A stretch of 64,000 nucleotides of DNA from Ascaris suum (GCA_013433145.1 CM024182.1:992001-1056000), one strand, 5' to 3'; positions 41,460 through 61,148 are shown, numbered from the stretch's first letter. Numbers and translations are program-made. Notes: a model not told the origin generated them from the letters alone.

Positions 41460-44400
41460 TTATTATTGAACACATTTGAATACTTAATATATAATACGTG
41501 GGTATAGTGGACATAATTGTACCTAATGGAATATAACATCTAAATTCGCCAAAATATTCACAAATGATGCAAGCAAATTTATTCGATATGTTGAAAAAGG
41601 CAAATTTAGCATACGAAATTGAACACAATTTATTATTATAAGCATAATAAATAAGCAACAAATAATAATAAATAATGCTGTCGATATGTGGCAAAAACCG
41701 GAAAACACTGAAAACAAGTACCGCATAGCCGTATCGATGAGAATGATTCATCATGAGGTTCTTATATTTCCACTAATCATTGCATGGCTAATAAGGGCAT
41801 AGCGATTAATAAAGCGTAATGCGTGCACTAAAAACATTTCCATATGTAAATAATTATGCGTCGAATTATGCAAATTAATCAATAAATATTTGGCAAAAAT
41901 ATTAATAAGTAATAATAAATGTGCGCAATGTGTCCAGGAACGTCAAAACCGATCGCATACTTAATTCGATAGCCAGGAATGCTACAAATTCTCACCGATA
42001 CATAAAATTTGAGAGTTTGCATATTCTAATTCGTCATTGCATTTCATCAAGTTAAAAATAGAGAAACGTGTTATGGTACTAACATGATTCATTCCATTTG
42101 CAAAAAAATCCCGATGAATCGATCGGAGTTGTAAGACAGAAAACATTTTAATCAAATCGATCGATCATTCACACAAATCTTCCACATAGGCAGTCAATTT
42201 TTCCACTTCAAGCGGCTGTGATATGCAACCAAATTCGCCGCAAAATCTGAGCATATTTTCGCATATTTAGATCAGTGGAAGTAGTTTTGTAAAATTTGAT
42301 TCAATTTCAAAATCGGCTTAAATTAGCCGTTTGCAATTCGCGTTGCACAATCAGAGCTGACTTAAATCGCTTACAAATTTCCGGAAAAGATATAGATGTG
42401 AGCATAAACATATGCGAAAAACATGTCATTATCATTGTGCACTTGGAGAAAATTGCATTAGGGATTACTTACTATTCTCGTCGCCTGAATTGTTGTTGCA
42501 ATTTTCTAGATTCTTCCTCATGTTTGCCGATATAATGCATATTTTATGACTTATTCAAATGAAATTTTCACCCTTTATGAATATATGATGCGATTACTGT
42601 ATAAAATTGTTGACAGGAACGAAGGAGGATCGAATTTAGAAATTTTATACAACGCATTGAAATATGTTTGATACTGAAATTTATGCAAATTTCCGTTCGT
42701 CTAATAAAATATCGATGCCTTCAAACTATTGTATAGAAAATTTTACAGCTGTTTTTCATTTGGTCGCAAAATTTCAACATTTTATTATCGAAAAAATATC
42801 TCTGCATATCTTAATTAATTCTAAAAAGACAATGATCAAAAATCAATTTTCACAGCAAACTTCCGTGCATATTCTGGCTTTCAGAAATGGCAGAAAAGTG
42901 AATTGCTTCATGAAAAACGATATGACGAATTAAATAGCCGTCTATTATTCTCCTAAACAGAGAAAATTAAAACCTATTTTATCCTTTTGTAAATATATAC
43001 CAGAGTATTGCAAATGTATTCCTGTTCTTCCCTTCCCTCGCCTCCCACCCCCCCCCCCCTTCCGTCAGAACTGCAGCAAATAATCAGTTCAATGTAATGC
43101 CGATAAAACAACCACAAAGCTGCTGCGGGAGATATGACCTAAGAATTTCATCGTGCTAAAATCGAACGATTGTGCATTGTGGCGTTTCGAGCACCTATGC
43201 TAACCAAATAGCGGCATTGCGTAGTGTGCATCGTATGAGCATTGCAAGCGTTGATATATTTAAATGCCGAAATTTCCGTCATAGGCTAGCGCATAATGGG
43301 ATCATGACACTGGTCAAACAATGCTAAGTTGGTCAATGTCCACTTTTACTTGGATAACTTGGATCAAACGGAGATATTTCGGCTGAACTGATGGCTAGTT
43401 TCAAAATGATCCCTGCATATTGTCCATTTGTGTCAACTCATATGCATTTTTTTTCACTGTTTCATCTCTGAACTTTTCATCATTGAATGGTTATGCAGCT
43501 GTTTTACCCTAATCGTTGCAAAGATCTTTATACACAAGAAAAAACGTTTATCATAGCATCCGATTTGCTTTAACAAAGTGGTTCGATTTTGAGAGCCGAA
43601 AGATGCAATACACAATAATCGATACATAAATAAAATATAAAATTTAAAGCCAGTCTGGTGACTCGCTGAATATGTGAGCGCGGAGCCTCAACGGATACTA
43701 AAGTCAGCGCTGAGCCAGAGGAAATGATTGAGTTCATGAATACTCGCTGATAATGTAAAGTTGAAAACTTTTAGAATTCAATTCGTAGTTCTCTTCTAAC
43801 GCTTTTCTTTTCTACAAGCAACATTAATATACGCCTTAAACTACTATCAACGACTTTCAGGGAATCAACATAAATTATCCGTCTAAACGACCAATCTCTG
43901 TGGTTTACTCATTTCAACAGTACAGCTGTTGGGTGATGGTCAACCGTTGCGGGTAAAACTGCAAAATTTTCACAGAAATAATTTTTAACTATAATATGTG
44001 ACCAATGGGAGTAAAAATTATAGGACGATGTTTGAATTCTTCATTGTTGGAAGAATTTTTTAAAATTAGAATAACTATAACTTTTTCTGTTAGAACGGAT
44101 CTGTCCTTTTGGCGAATTCTTACTTTTGACGCAAAAGAAGTCGATGCTTTCGGTAGCTTTATACAAAATTAGAGATTTAATAAATATTGCCGTTCGTTTC
44201 GATGGCGAACTTAGGAAGCGGTTAGTTTTTGGTCAAGAAGGGAGCGGTCAGTTTTGATAATAGGTGAAAGATAGCAGATAATCACCAGCACAATCGCAAA
44301 AAAATTGCACAATAAATTAGTTGCTTTCATTCGTTAAGCGAAAAAAGTTATATGAGAAAATCCATTATATAGGAAACGGATGAAGCAAACAACGGCAATG

Positions 44401-45100
44401 TGTGCATCGAAGAGTAGAACGACGAACGAGGCCAGAAATGCTAACATCGTTAGGTTCAGCCGAGCTGGTAGCTAGTGAAAACGGGGAGAGACTAGTGAAA
44501 GAGTGATGACAATGCAGCTGGCACGGTGAGATCGACGACTGATTGGCGCTTTTCTTTTAAAAAAAAAACTATTAGAATGGACAATCACAAAGTGGAATTC
44601 ACTCTTGTCCTAATCCGAAATATTCAAGCAAGAGCAATTTTCGATTTTTACACTAAAGATTCTTGCTATTATTTTTTCATCTGTGTGAAGGAGGCCTGAT
44701 GAAGAATAACGAAGATTGGCTTGAGGGATAATGTTCGCCGCCTTTATCGGTCATCAAGTTTGCACACGTGGAATAATGTGTTCTTGCAGGACGTATCCGT
44801 TTATTTATTTTTTCTCCTGGATTCGAATGCGACAAAATTTGTGATTACATTTCGACATAGTTTTTGTTGATTTTGATTCTTTTTTTTACACGGCCATAAT
44901 TGTGGAAAACGATAAAAAAGTTGCAATCCCAAATATCGAAACTGCTATAATGGCCGCACAAAACTGCTTTGATTAATTGATCAACAAAGATCCGAATGTT
45001 TGGCAACAAAATATTGTAGTGGTTTGCAACGGAAATTTTTTTTTAAACAGTGATAGTCGTGACCACGTCTCGAAAATTCGTCGATATAAAGAAATGCTAG
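41460..45100. other. No gene recognised
   Basis: Plus-strand open frames at 42296-42535 and 42664-42933 (the latter with ATG) and minus frames at 41455-41754 are AT-driven and lack splice partners. A 12-C run lies at 43048-43059. Confidence 0.45.
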
Positions 45101-45105
45101 AAGTT

Positions 45106-45147
45106 GTCTAGACACATCGGCTGGTCTCTAGACACATCGAGTGGTCT
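45106..45147. repeat. Two-copy tandem repeat
   Basis: GTCTAGACACATCGGCTG is followed at once by a near copy (CTCTAGACACATCGAGTG). Confidence 0.75.
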
Positions 45148-45579
45148 ATCTGAGCATGTGTACGGATTATGCCAGACGAAAATGCTATGTTTATTTTTTA
45201 GCTCACATATGCAGTCATCATCTCAATCATGTGTGGCAAATGACGGATGATATCAGGCGAATTGCAACAAACTGATCCAGGTATGATCAATGGCAAGTAG
45301 TAAAAGTAGTAGACAGAATTCACCCAAATCAATATTTTCTGTATCTACATGATCGATGGATTGTCAATATAAAATTCGATAAATAGCCGATATGATAGAT
45401 CGATATTGCGGTTTTGTGTAGCGGCCATCTAACGTTTCTTTTTTCCACTAATTTCATATCTTTTCAAATAGCCTAATAATTCAGAAGCGAGAATAAAAAC
45501 AAGTACGGTAATTCTACGATCTTTAAATCATCCGGTTGATGGATAAAAATTCTCCTCAAAATATTTTCTCTTATATGAC

Positions 45580-46014
45580 TCATTCTCGTCGAAAAAAAAA
45601 GGGCAATTGATTCTTCGAGAATATACGCTGATTTCTTAACTCTTTTTTTTTCAATTCAAATAACTCGCCTCGAATTTGATGGATTAATTGAGATATGTTG
45701 TCATATGCAACAAACTTCTCAATTCGAGTTTCAGTTTTTTCCCGAACCGAAATAACTAGTTGGACAGTGAGGCATCTATACATGGATACGCTAAAATCTT
45801 CAAGCATATTCGTTATGTTCAACACACATTTGTAATTGTAATATATCATGTTTGTACGAGTAATAATATATCATATAAATTTTGCTAATCAATATCGCGT
45901 AGCATTCATTAGAAGAAAGATTTGCAAGCATTTTCAATAAATTACAGCAGCTATCGACTATAATGTAATTCAAATTCACTTGTTCACTCCAATGATCTTT
46001 ATCATCTATCTCAC
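45580..46014 (-). CDS. Last two exons of an unrecognised gene
   Basis: The exon 46014-45858 (acceptor CACATATAG; 51 codons) joins across a 67-nt intron (donor TC then GTACAA, acceptor GATTTTAG) to exon 45790-45580 (69 codons and TGA). The phase is kept. The terminal exon contains VQLVISVREKTETRIEKF followed by an amphipathic helix (ISQLIHQIRGELFELKKK). That strand-helix pattern loosely recalls HORMA proteins of the MAD2/REV7 type, but their N-terminal half is not evident, so no function is assigned. The first exon begins with two bases completing a Gly codon, as exon 3 of the F-box genes does, and has a weakly similar IIVD segment; membership in that family cannot be excluded. The 5' end was not found. 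Confidence 0.4.
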
Positions 46015-46045
46015 CTATATGTGAATTTTTTTTTTGCGATTTAGA

Positions 46046-46262
46046 AGAAATTCGTCTTTGATTACTGCCCATTTATTAGTACCCATATTACTGCCCATAT
46101 ACTACCCGTATCCCATATACTCTAAATCTAAATACTTACTGACCCATCTATTACTACCCATAAATCCAAATACTACCCATACCCTTATTACTACCCATAT
46201 AGGATCATCTTTGATTGTTGATTACTGCCCATCTAGGAGCGATTCATCTTTGATTATTGTAT
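46046..46262. repeat. Degenerate TTACTACCCAT repeat
   Basis: Imperfect tandem copies of ATTACTGCCCAT / ACTACCCATA, with a longer block CATCTTTGATTACTGCCCAT repeated near both ends. Confidence 0.7.
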
Positions 46263-46504
46263 TCTGTTAGAGTAGTGCCATTTATATCACATTCTGTTAT
46301 CGATAGTGACCTGTAAATTTTATGAACTGGAGTGTGAAGCTACTATTGCTAACAATTACTGGAAGTGAATATCTAATATGAGCTATACTTGAGAAGCTAT
46401 CAGTACTAAATGCCTAAATCCACGATATCAATAGAAATCATAATTTTCTTCCATTATTGCCGATATCATCTCAATAACGGCATTCACTGATGCAATATAT
46501 AGCA

Positions 46505-46549
46505 ATCAACGCCTATAGCTCTTATATGATAAGAGCTGTAGGCGTTGAT
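46505..46549. other. 21-bp near-perfect hairpin
   Basis: Arms 46505-46525 and 46529-46549 pair over 21 bp with one mismatch (a possible G-U pair if transcribed) and a 3-nt loop. No flanking target-site duplication was recognised. It could be a recent palindromic duplication, a short foldback element or a small-RNA precursor; the 3-nt loop is tight for a typical miRNA precursor. Confidence 0.75.
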
Positions 46550-46776
46550 AAGTGATAAGCTGCTTGATAATTGCGAAATTTTTATCAGCGCATTTCTAAT
46601 TTTCACATATTTTTTCTTTTCTTTGTTTTTCTTTTTTTTTTGCATGAAATACATTGTGAGATGATGTAAAACAATTGAGAAAGATAAATTACGCTGAAGT
46701 AAATCAATGCATTCAACACGTATATGATCTAATCAATTTGAAATGTCAGCTAAAAGCGAAATGAATTGTAAAATAT

Positions 46777-46788
46777 CCCCCCCCCCCC
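46777..46788. repeat. C-run
   Basis: Twelve consecutive Cs. Confidence 0.9.
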
Positions 46789-46952
46789 TCTCTCCAAGAG
46801 CGCTTATTGCTATAAATATCAATCCTTGTCTCAATGACAATTTTAAAAAAATAAATCGACTGTACTAAATTTTATGTCTGACGATGAATTATCTAGACAT
46901 ATCGGGTATTCTAATCTAAATTACTATTATCGCACTTAACATTTATTTTCGT

Positions 46953-48022
46953 TTATTGCATATGCTTAGTAAATGTTTCTTTAGCGACAGCAAAAAAAAA
47001 ATTCGGTGGGTTGTTTTGTTTTTCGAATTTCTCGCGAACAATTGTATCCACAATGTCGATCCGTTGTTGGGTATTCCACATATCAATACCTATCGAACTT
47101 TCTGGATTACCATACTAATAACTCTCATTTGATTGCGCCAAGTTTGAAGCAGTATCCAACCATTTAAAAAATTGTAAAATTTAAAAAAAGCAGCATGTAA
47201 AAATCAATTCAATAATCTAAATAACCTAAAATATGTCTCATGAGTGTGAAATATGTTTTACCTCTGATCATATGGCCAATCGCCATATGACTTTTTATGG
47301 CTGCATTCTAAAACTTCTTTCGAATAAAGTTTATCATATTCAGCTAATGCCATATCGAGTATAGCAAGATCATGATGGCAGTAATTGAGATTAAGAAATC
47401 CGCATGGAATTCGCTGGTTTGAAACGAATGCATAAAACATTGGTGATCGTTCATTAAATAATCCTCATAAATTTTCCGCTCGAAAGCTTCAGGAATTGCT
47501 CATTGCAAGAGTTTCGATGTATGAGGTTATTCTCCCAAATGCTTGAGGTGGAATTTATACGGCTATAGGTACATGAACGCAGTATCGTTTTAACAGTCGT
47601 GCAAAAAAAATATTTGGTATGAAATGTAGTTTAACTCGCCAACGTTTATGTAGCACCTACTAAGAAACTAAGGAACAGAACGAAGACCATTATTCTCTTC
47701 ATTTAACTACTAACACTAATTATTGAAGAAAACAGATTATTATATATTCACTATGCAATAAAATATATGACATAAAAGTTGAAAGATTACTCAAGGTCAG
47801 TGTGGAAGTTGACAATCCAAGATTTTTGTAGTGATTATGACCGATCGCATCGATGATGCTGTTTAATCGGCCGGCTGTTGATTGAATAGCTCGAATGGCA
47901 TCGACTCTCATGCAAAACGACGACTTTATGAATGCATTTTCGATGAGTACTTCAATTAATATTATAAATGTTAAGCAGCCGAGGCAAATGATTTCGTCGA
48001 TTTTTTTGCTCTCAGGAGCATT
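46953..48022 (-). CDS. Unrecognised three-exon gene, possibly membrane-anchored or secreted
   Basis: Three minus-strand open segments connect with matching phases: about 48022-47791 (donor TTGA then GTAATC), 47463-47262 (donor CAGAG then GTAAAA) and 47097-46953 (ends TAA). The first holds a hydrophobic segment (IICLGCLTFIILIEVLIENA) then a hydrophilic part (IQSTAGRLNSIIDAIGHNHY), as in a signal anchor or signal peptide. The second contains LNLNYCHHDLAILDMALAEY; the third RIDIVDTIVREKFEKQNNPP. The acceptors of exons 2 and 3 (TATGAG, CAGAAAG) are weak. The only nearby ATG (ATGCTCCTG, just upstream) is out of frame with exon 1 by one base across an A7 run, so either the start exon lies further 5' or a one-base indel has broken the frame. 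No family was recognised. Confidence 0.4.
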
Positions 48023-48439
48023 TTATCTTTTCTAGTCATATCGCCTCATTTAGAATTTCAATCACTGTTCTCATTGTTTCCTGCCGGTTTATGCAATAAT
48101 AATTGTAATGCTTTCTATCAACGTCGATTTACTCGTAGTGATGTTTTTCGAGTCAGCACAGCCTGCTTACCAGTAGCGCAATGTTTTTTTGATGTGCACA
48201 TGTTTTATTGCAGCTGGTCACTTTTTTACCATTTTGCTGACGAAATGATGCATAGGCACAAAAGTTTGACCAGCTGGTAAAAAAAAAGTAGATTAATGAG
48301 AACACGATCGAATACGAAAAATTACGAGAAGCATCGCTCGATTCATTTATGCAGTGCTATTGCAAATAAATAATTATTTCTATATAGTTGATAAAATTGG
48401 TGAAAAAATTACCATAAATCTAGTTTTGCAGCTAGATTA

Positions 48440-48960
48440 GTGATAAAATGCTGAAATCGACATCCGAAAAACCGCCGAAAATATCAGCCGAATAGTCACT
48501 CCGCGGCAACTGGGGATTGTGCTTTTGTTCCATCCCACAAATGGGATTTAAGATGTCTTCACAATTGAAATAAGACAGCGTGGATACGTACGACTGAACG
48601 AAGATGGAATTGAAATTGAGACGCAGATTTCGTCATTCGTATAAATGGGGACTTCGGTTCATGCCGTCTAAATGTGAGCGAAGGCATAGGTAGCGAGCAG
48701 CAGCGTTTCTCGACATCTCCGATCGCTAGCCATCAGCAAAGTAAGCCATGCAAAGTCAGGAAAACGCATCTTGCTTCATATTCAGAGAAAAGGCCCACTA
48801 TATGTGCTACGATCAAAAATTCCTCTACCGATAATAATAGGATTGGTTATTTAGCGATCGTAAGCGCAAAGAGGAGTACACGCATCGACGTGCCCAACAA
48901 GAGGATTCCCGATATTTCTTGCAAATTTCCTGGGTTCCTTTTCTTATCTCCAGGATAGCG
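48440..48960 (+). other. GC-richer block with interrupted open frames
   Basis: One plus frame reads AENISRIVTPRQLGIVLLFH, a stop, then VFTIEIRQRGYVRLNEDG before a second stop; another frame is open for over 90 codons to 48958. Composition and low stop density look coding-like, but stops and frame changes suggest a decayed gene or element. No family was recognised, and no splice structure removes the stops. Confidence 0.3.
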
Positions 48961-49379
48961 AGGAGCTGGAAACTAAGCGCTCCTTAGAGTGTAATGATTG
49001 CTTAGTTACAAATCTTCAGCCAGGTTGCCGCGAAGACCGACCTGTTTAGGGTTTGCAAAAAACCCTTCCCGACAGCCGCGAAGGTGAAGCTGATTTACGA
49101 AAGAGAGCGATAGGAACGGTGAAAAGCAGAAAAAAAAATTTCTATGGGCGCACATACGATTGGAAGAATTTGGAAGAAAATAATGTTCTTAATGTTTCTT
49201 GAAGTTGAAAAATATCTAAATAAATTCCTCGAGCTATATGATCGCTTGTAAAACTTCCGAAAAAAAAGCTCACATGTGCATAACGGAAACCGAGCTACTA
49301 GAGGTAAAGTGCCGATTTTTCGGAAGCAGATAGGAAAGCGTGGAAGATAGTATAAGCACAACCACAAAACATCGGGTGC
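48961..49379. other. No gene recognised
   Basis: Contains a small hairpin, AGGGTTT / AAACCCT, at about 49048-49067. Nothing else was seen. Confidence 0.4.
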
Positions 49380-49640
49380 GGACGCATGTATACACACATA
49401 CACATACACATACACATGTACACGTACACACTCACATACACGCGTACACATATACACACATACAAACACAAACTCGTATACGGATACCATATGCGCGGAT
49501 GGGAACACAGAGACAGGTGGGTAGAGACACACAAACAGACACACACATTGACTCCTTCATACATGTGCGAGAACAGGATTTTAAATACACATGCGTCGAA
49601 AAACACACACAAACAAAGAATTGTTTACGCATGTAGGTAC
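49380..49640. repeat. Imperfect (CA)n / ACACAT microsatellite
   Basis: About 250 bp of ACAC, CATACACA and related blocks. Five overlapping open frames on both strands are products of this low-complexity sequence. Confidence 0.9.
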
Positions 49641-49689
49641 ATAAACAGACATAACAAGTGCACTGACTTTGTGCATGCAAACTGACGAA

Positions 49690-51070
49690 AAGCGAATTTA
49701 AGGCCGTTGCTATTTAATTTTCACTGCACATATGGGAATCATAAATCTATAGTCCTTGAAGTGCTTAGTTTCATTCGCAAATGCTTTTCGACTATAGAAT
49801 CATATTGCAACTCATTTATGGAATTTTCCATGTCAACGGTCGTTGTGTGAGATCTAAACGACATAATGAACTTTTTTACAACTTACAGCTATAACTTATG
49901 AACAATAATACAATAATGAGAAATTGCTAAGAATGCGTTTCCAATTGACAAATATCTATTTATTGATGGATAATAAAAATCGAAAAAATACTGCAACAGT
50001 GTATGCCGTATGCAAAAATAGTAGAAGACCTCTAGCCTAAATTTGGCTAATCACATTGCGTTCATATGTTAGCTTAAATGTTGCTCCGTTCATTCCTCCG
50101 TTTATTTACAATAATATTTTCCCATGACTAGGGCTATGTAATGACTTTTTATCTCTTTTCATTTATTATTTCTTCTTCAGAAATGCGAGTAAAATAGTAA
50201 GTTGGAAGAAAACTCATTTACAAGACGTTTGATGATAAACATCGTTTACGCTTTTAATGGTTATTTCAAACGAAATCAACAATGTATAACGGATTGAAAA
50301 TCGCATAGGATATTCAAAGATATTTTTTATGAGCTCAAATTTGTGTAATTTAAACATTGCTAACCGAAGAAAGAAAAAAGTTAGTGAATATATAGACAAA
50401 AAATATTGGCAAGAAATAACAACGAGTAACCGACTGACACGACTGATGAAACAATATAGAGGAAAGAATCTAATGAGAGAAAGCAGGAACGGTAAAAAAC
50501 AGTTTGTTTTTACGGCAAGGAAATAGCAAAAAAAAAAACAGATTGTTAGGAATCGTTTTTACTTGTAATATGTTACAGAAATTTTCTACATCATCAATCG
50601 AGCATATGAACATTTAACTGCCACCTTCAGATATGAATGTACGAATATGTGAACAAGTACAATTCGAAAACCCGCATACATAAATAAAACGATAACAAAA
50701 GGAAATCCTAAAATCCTAGAAAACAAGAGCTTTCCAGAAGCATTCCATGGTCATCCTCAAACCTAACTGACATGTCTAGAACAACTTCGTCGACAGCTTC
50801 CCATCAGCGCTATTATTAACAATAAAAAAAACTTTTTAAAACATAAAACTGTAAATTCAACAGAAAGAGTCGAAAGAGAAAGAAAGTGATAACGGGATCA
50901 ACAGTCCTACAGAATTAACAAAGCAATAATATGATATCCTAGGCAACATTGGATCATCTGGTGTAGCAATGTTTGTACCAATACCAATGCTCTTCCAACA
51001 AAAACATCATTGTTAGTGGTATATACACATTAAAAAATTAATTAATTTGTCGCCATGCGTAAGAGTAATC
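49690..51070. other. No gene recognised
   Basis: A lysine-rich ATG frame at 50329-50526 (+) is A-rich and unsupported. No repeat or exon structure was seen. Confidence 0.4.
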
Positions 51071-55035
<3,965 letters not shown>

Positions 55036-55059
55036 TTGTGAAACGATTTAAGCTGCTGA

Positions 55060-58010
<2,951 letters not shown>

Positions 58011-58382
58011 AACCTGCAGCCATGCTGTAATGAAAAAGGTGATAGCGCATGCCAGTTTTCGACTCCGGAACAGATCAGGGATATTTTAATGTGGCGAAAA
58101 AATTTTTACATCTTGCGGACGGCTTGAAAGCATTTACAGCCAAATGTATCCGGAAAATAAATTTTTATGGAGGAATTGTATGAAACAACGGCCGTTTTGG
58201 TTGAATATCAATCAACATCATTTCTTGGCAATTTAGATAAGTGGTTAGCCTCAAGAACAAAACTGCAAAAGCGCACATCATTCTAGATTGTCTGAAATGC
58301 TTTTAGTGCTGTTTAGCCGTGTTCATTGGTGTAAACGTAGATGGGAATTTGAATGACCACGATTCATGTGAGAACCAGCAAC

Positions 58383-58450
58383 GAGAAAATCACTGCAATC
58401 TTCACCGAGAAAATCATTGCAATCTGTCATAAAATCACTGCAATCTTCAT
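58383..58450. repeat. Three-copy AAAATCACTGCAATCTTCA repeat
   Basis: Three imperfect tandem copies of about 20-25 bp (AAAATCACTGCAATCTTCA, AAAATCATTGCAATCTGTCA, AAAATCACTGCAATCTTCA). Confidence 0.85.
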
Positions 58451-59039
58451 GCTTTACATTTCACCCGAACCGCTGAGCGATACTCGTTACGTTTCTCTTG
58501 TATGAATTGGAATTGCGACAATGTGAAATTCTTCCATCCGTGTACTTTAATTTTTGATGCAAACGAAGAAATAGAGAAATCTGCAGCTCATCAAAACATT
58601 ATCTATAGCAATTTATTGGTTCATTTTGTACGAGAAGAATCGGTCATAGGAATATTCAATCATGTGCTAAGCTAGGCGCGAATTTTCTCAACGCAACCTC
58701 TTTATAACAATTACATTTTCAATTGTCACCAAATCCGTTAATTTAATCAAAAGGCATCTTTTATTATGTACTCTTAGATGGTCATAAGTAAATAAGAAAG
58801 GTGACCTAACAATTGATAGTCGTCATGCTTGAATATTTACCACTCTTTTTCTCATATTGCTTGAATGAGGATTTCTGTGCATGAACATTTGCAGGAATCT
58901 GCTATGAATAATTGACGGTCCAATTATATTTTTTACCACTCCTTGGATTTCTTCATTAATCTTTGCTGTACTGCTGCCGGACTGTAGAGAAGGAACGACG
59001 CGAGTCGAAGCAAAGTTTACTCAAAAATCCGGTAATTGA

Positions 59040-59530
59040 ACACGTGGGCGGGAAAAACGACCAATATCACTAAGTGAACGCGCACCATGGCTGACGGGTT
59101 TGGAATACGCAACTACAGAAATAGAGGAACAACAAAATATTATGAGGCAGAGAAGAATAGATATCACTGAAGTCGATATATGCAAAATTGAGCTGCAACA
59201 CGGTCGTTCACTTCACCACAACACTCTCCTTCTTTTCAGTAGAAAGTATTGTGTACTTCAAAGACGTGCAGTCATCTTATACCGAATGCATCGATAATTT
59301 CTCTAATCAACCCATCTGAACGCAGCATCCACAGAAATTTTCACAACTCGTTGCTATTGTCTCTCTGGATTACGAATAATTTGCGAAACTCGTTAAGGCA
59401 AGCTTCATCTTCCCTGAACAGCAACAAGTCATTTTCCATATCGCGTCTTCTTGGTTTAAAAGGCATATTTCGAGGTTTATGAGTAAAAAATCTTCTCAAA
59501 GTCAGGAGTTTGATCAGGCCTCATGCTGAC
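59040..59530 (+). pseudogene. Broken inverted copy of the MATH gene
   Basis: 59046-59200 matches exon 54579-54414 of the MATH gene closely on the opposite strand, including RQRRIDITEVDICKIELQH. Substitutions favour third positions and conservative changes, so it diverged while coding. After CTTCTTTTCAG a MATH-like start follows (SSYTECIDNFSN for FTYEFFIDHFPN), then an in-frame TGA (59317-59319), loss of the GELKWRLRVYP region, a TAA (59377-59379), and remnants VKASFIF and FKRHISRFMSK matching ASFSF and YEKFVKR. Introns present in the functional gene are missing or shrunken. Not expected to give a protein. Confidence 0.7.
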
Positions 59531-61148
59531 TCTTTGAGAGCTGAGACCTTCAGTGCCAATCATTATGCGTTGTGACATCTCGGCCGAAGTTCATGTGATG
59601 CATTTTCACTGAAGAAATTCCCTGGCTTTAGACGAGAGGGAAAGCTGGGAGGGGATGTGAGTCAGGGTCGAAGTTTTCCTTTCTTTCATCCTTTCAATTT
59701 CGACATCACCAGATTCATTAATGGAAATTATGAATCCATTAGCATTGGTTACCTCAGCACTTTAAGATTATACATTTACATTTCGAGGAGCTTCAAATTT
59801 AATATCACATTTTATTCTGCTTAAGATTGCTGGAAAAAAGGGTTTTTTTTTTCAGCAGCAGAATCTGCAGATTGTTCGTTCTTGTGCAACTTTTTAGCGT
59901 GATAAGGAGAATAGCCGAAATGATATAATAGATGATTTTGTCTAGTTCTTCTGATGTTCTCCATATTTTTTCGATGTACAATAGACTTTCAGTCAGCACA
60001 AAATTGCCGAGAAGAAAAACTGCCGATCGAATATATCGATGGATGAGGGCAATGTCAGCTGTATTTGAACAATTAGTACATAAAATCGTTTCATCTCATT
60101 GGCTGTTTTGGTTCAGCAGGTGTACTGAATATAGATATTCACTCCCGCTAATAAACACGACGTTAGCAATTGGCAGCTTGTTAAAAGGATGCGCCTGCTT
60201 GCATCGGTTTCTGATTCAATTCGCATTCCCGCATAAACAAAACCAATAATTCATGGAGCGCTATTTTTTCTTTTATTTAGAGGGGTATAATATTTGATTT
60301 TATGATTGCGCTCTTATGGCCTTCTCGTGAATATCCAACTGAAATTGCGAATGTTTATGCGGTGAATGCAAACAATATGGTTCCTTCTCATTGCTACATA
60401 AATGACGCGAATATTTGTGACCGGGCTTATTATCACTTCTCCTTGCCTCTTTTCAAAAGAAACCTCATCGTATTTCTGAATCGAAATGAAAGGTGAGCTC
60501 TCTGATTTCGTTTTGTCTTTTGAGAGTCTTAGCTCTTATGTTGTTTTATGTGGGTAGAAATGATGGTATCGAAATAAGATACTATCAGTTTGTTTCTTTA
60601 TATACCGTTAATATTGGGAATGTCAATGAGACTTAAAACCTCTCCTTCTAGGCGTTAGTGAAAGCGATACGAAAATGCATTTATTCTTAGTAAATGTGTT
60701 ACTGATTGATATAAAAGAAACTCAATTTGCGCGGTAATGATTGCTCAATTATTCATATCGATCTTAATCGCAATCTTAATAAAAATTGCCTATTAAAGCA
60801 TTTCTATAAATCAGAAAATGTATTCACTTTCCTTGTTCAATTATGTTTCACTTAGAATATCCCGCGAATTTTGACAACTGGGAAATGCTGACATTTCCCT
60901 TGTATAGATCAGTACAAGATGCTATCTACCGAGATTCACATCGACTTCAGCCATAGTCATCGTGAAATTGGTCCTCCTTAAAAAATGGATACATATAGGC
61001 ACGTATGAGAGTGCAACTTGTGTCCCATTATAAGAACTTTTGTCGAAGAAAAATTCCCAATAAGTTCCTTCTATAAAGTATTAAAAATGCTTCTTGTTGT
61101 ATATTTCGCAAGTTAAATAAATATCAAAATGCAGGGCTATATTTTGGA
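59531..61148. other. No gene established
   Basis: A near-palindrome (TCTCAAAGTCAG ... CTGACTCTTTGAGA) lies at about 59494-59541. Plus open frames at 59932-60249 (RRKTADRIYRWMRAMSAVF) and 60302-60496 have ordinary composition but no splice partners and were not accepted. Confidence 0.4.

Noticed and set aside
49095..49685. Cluster of overlapping open frames up to 149 residues
   Set aside because: Driven by the CA-rich microsatellite; low complexity on both strands, no motif.
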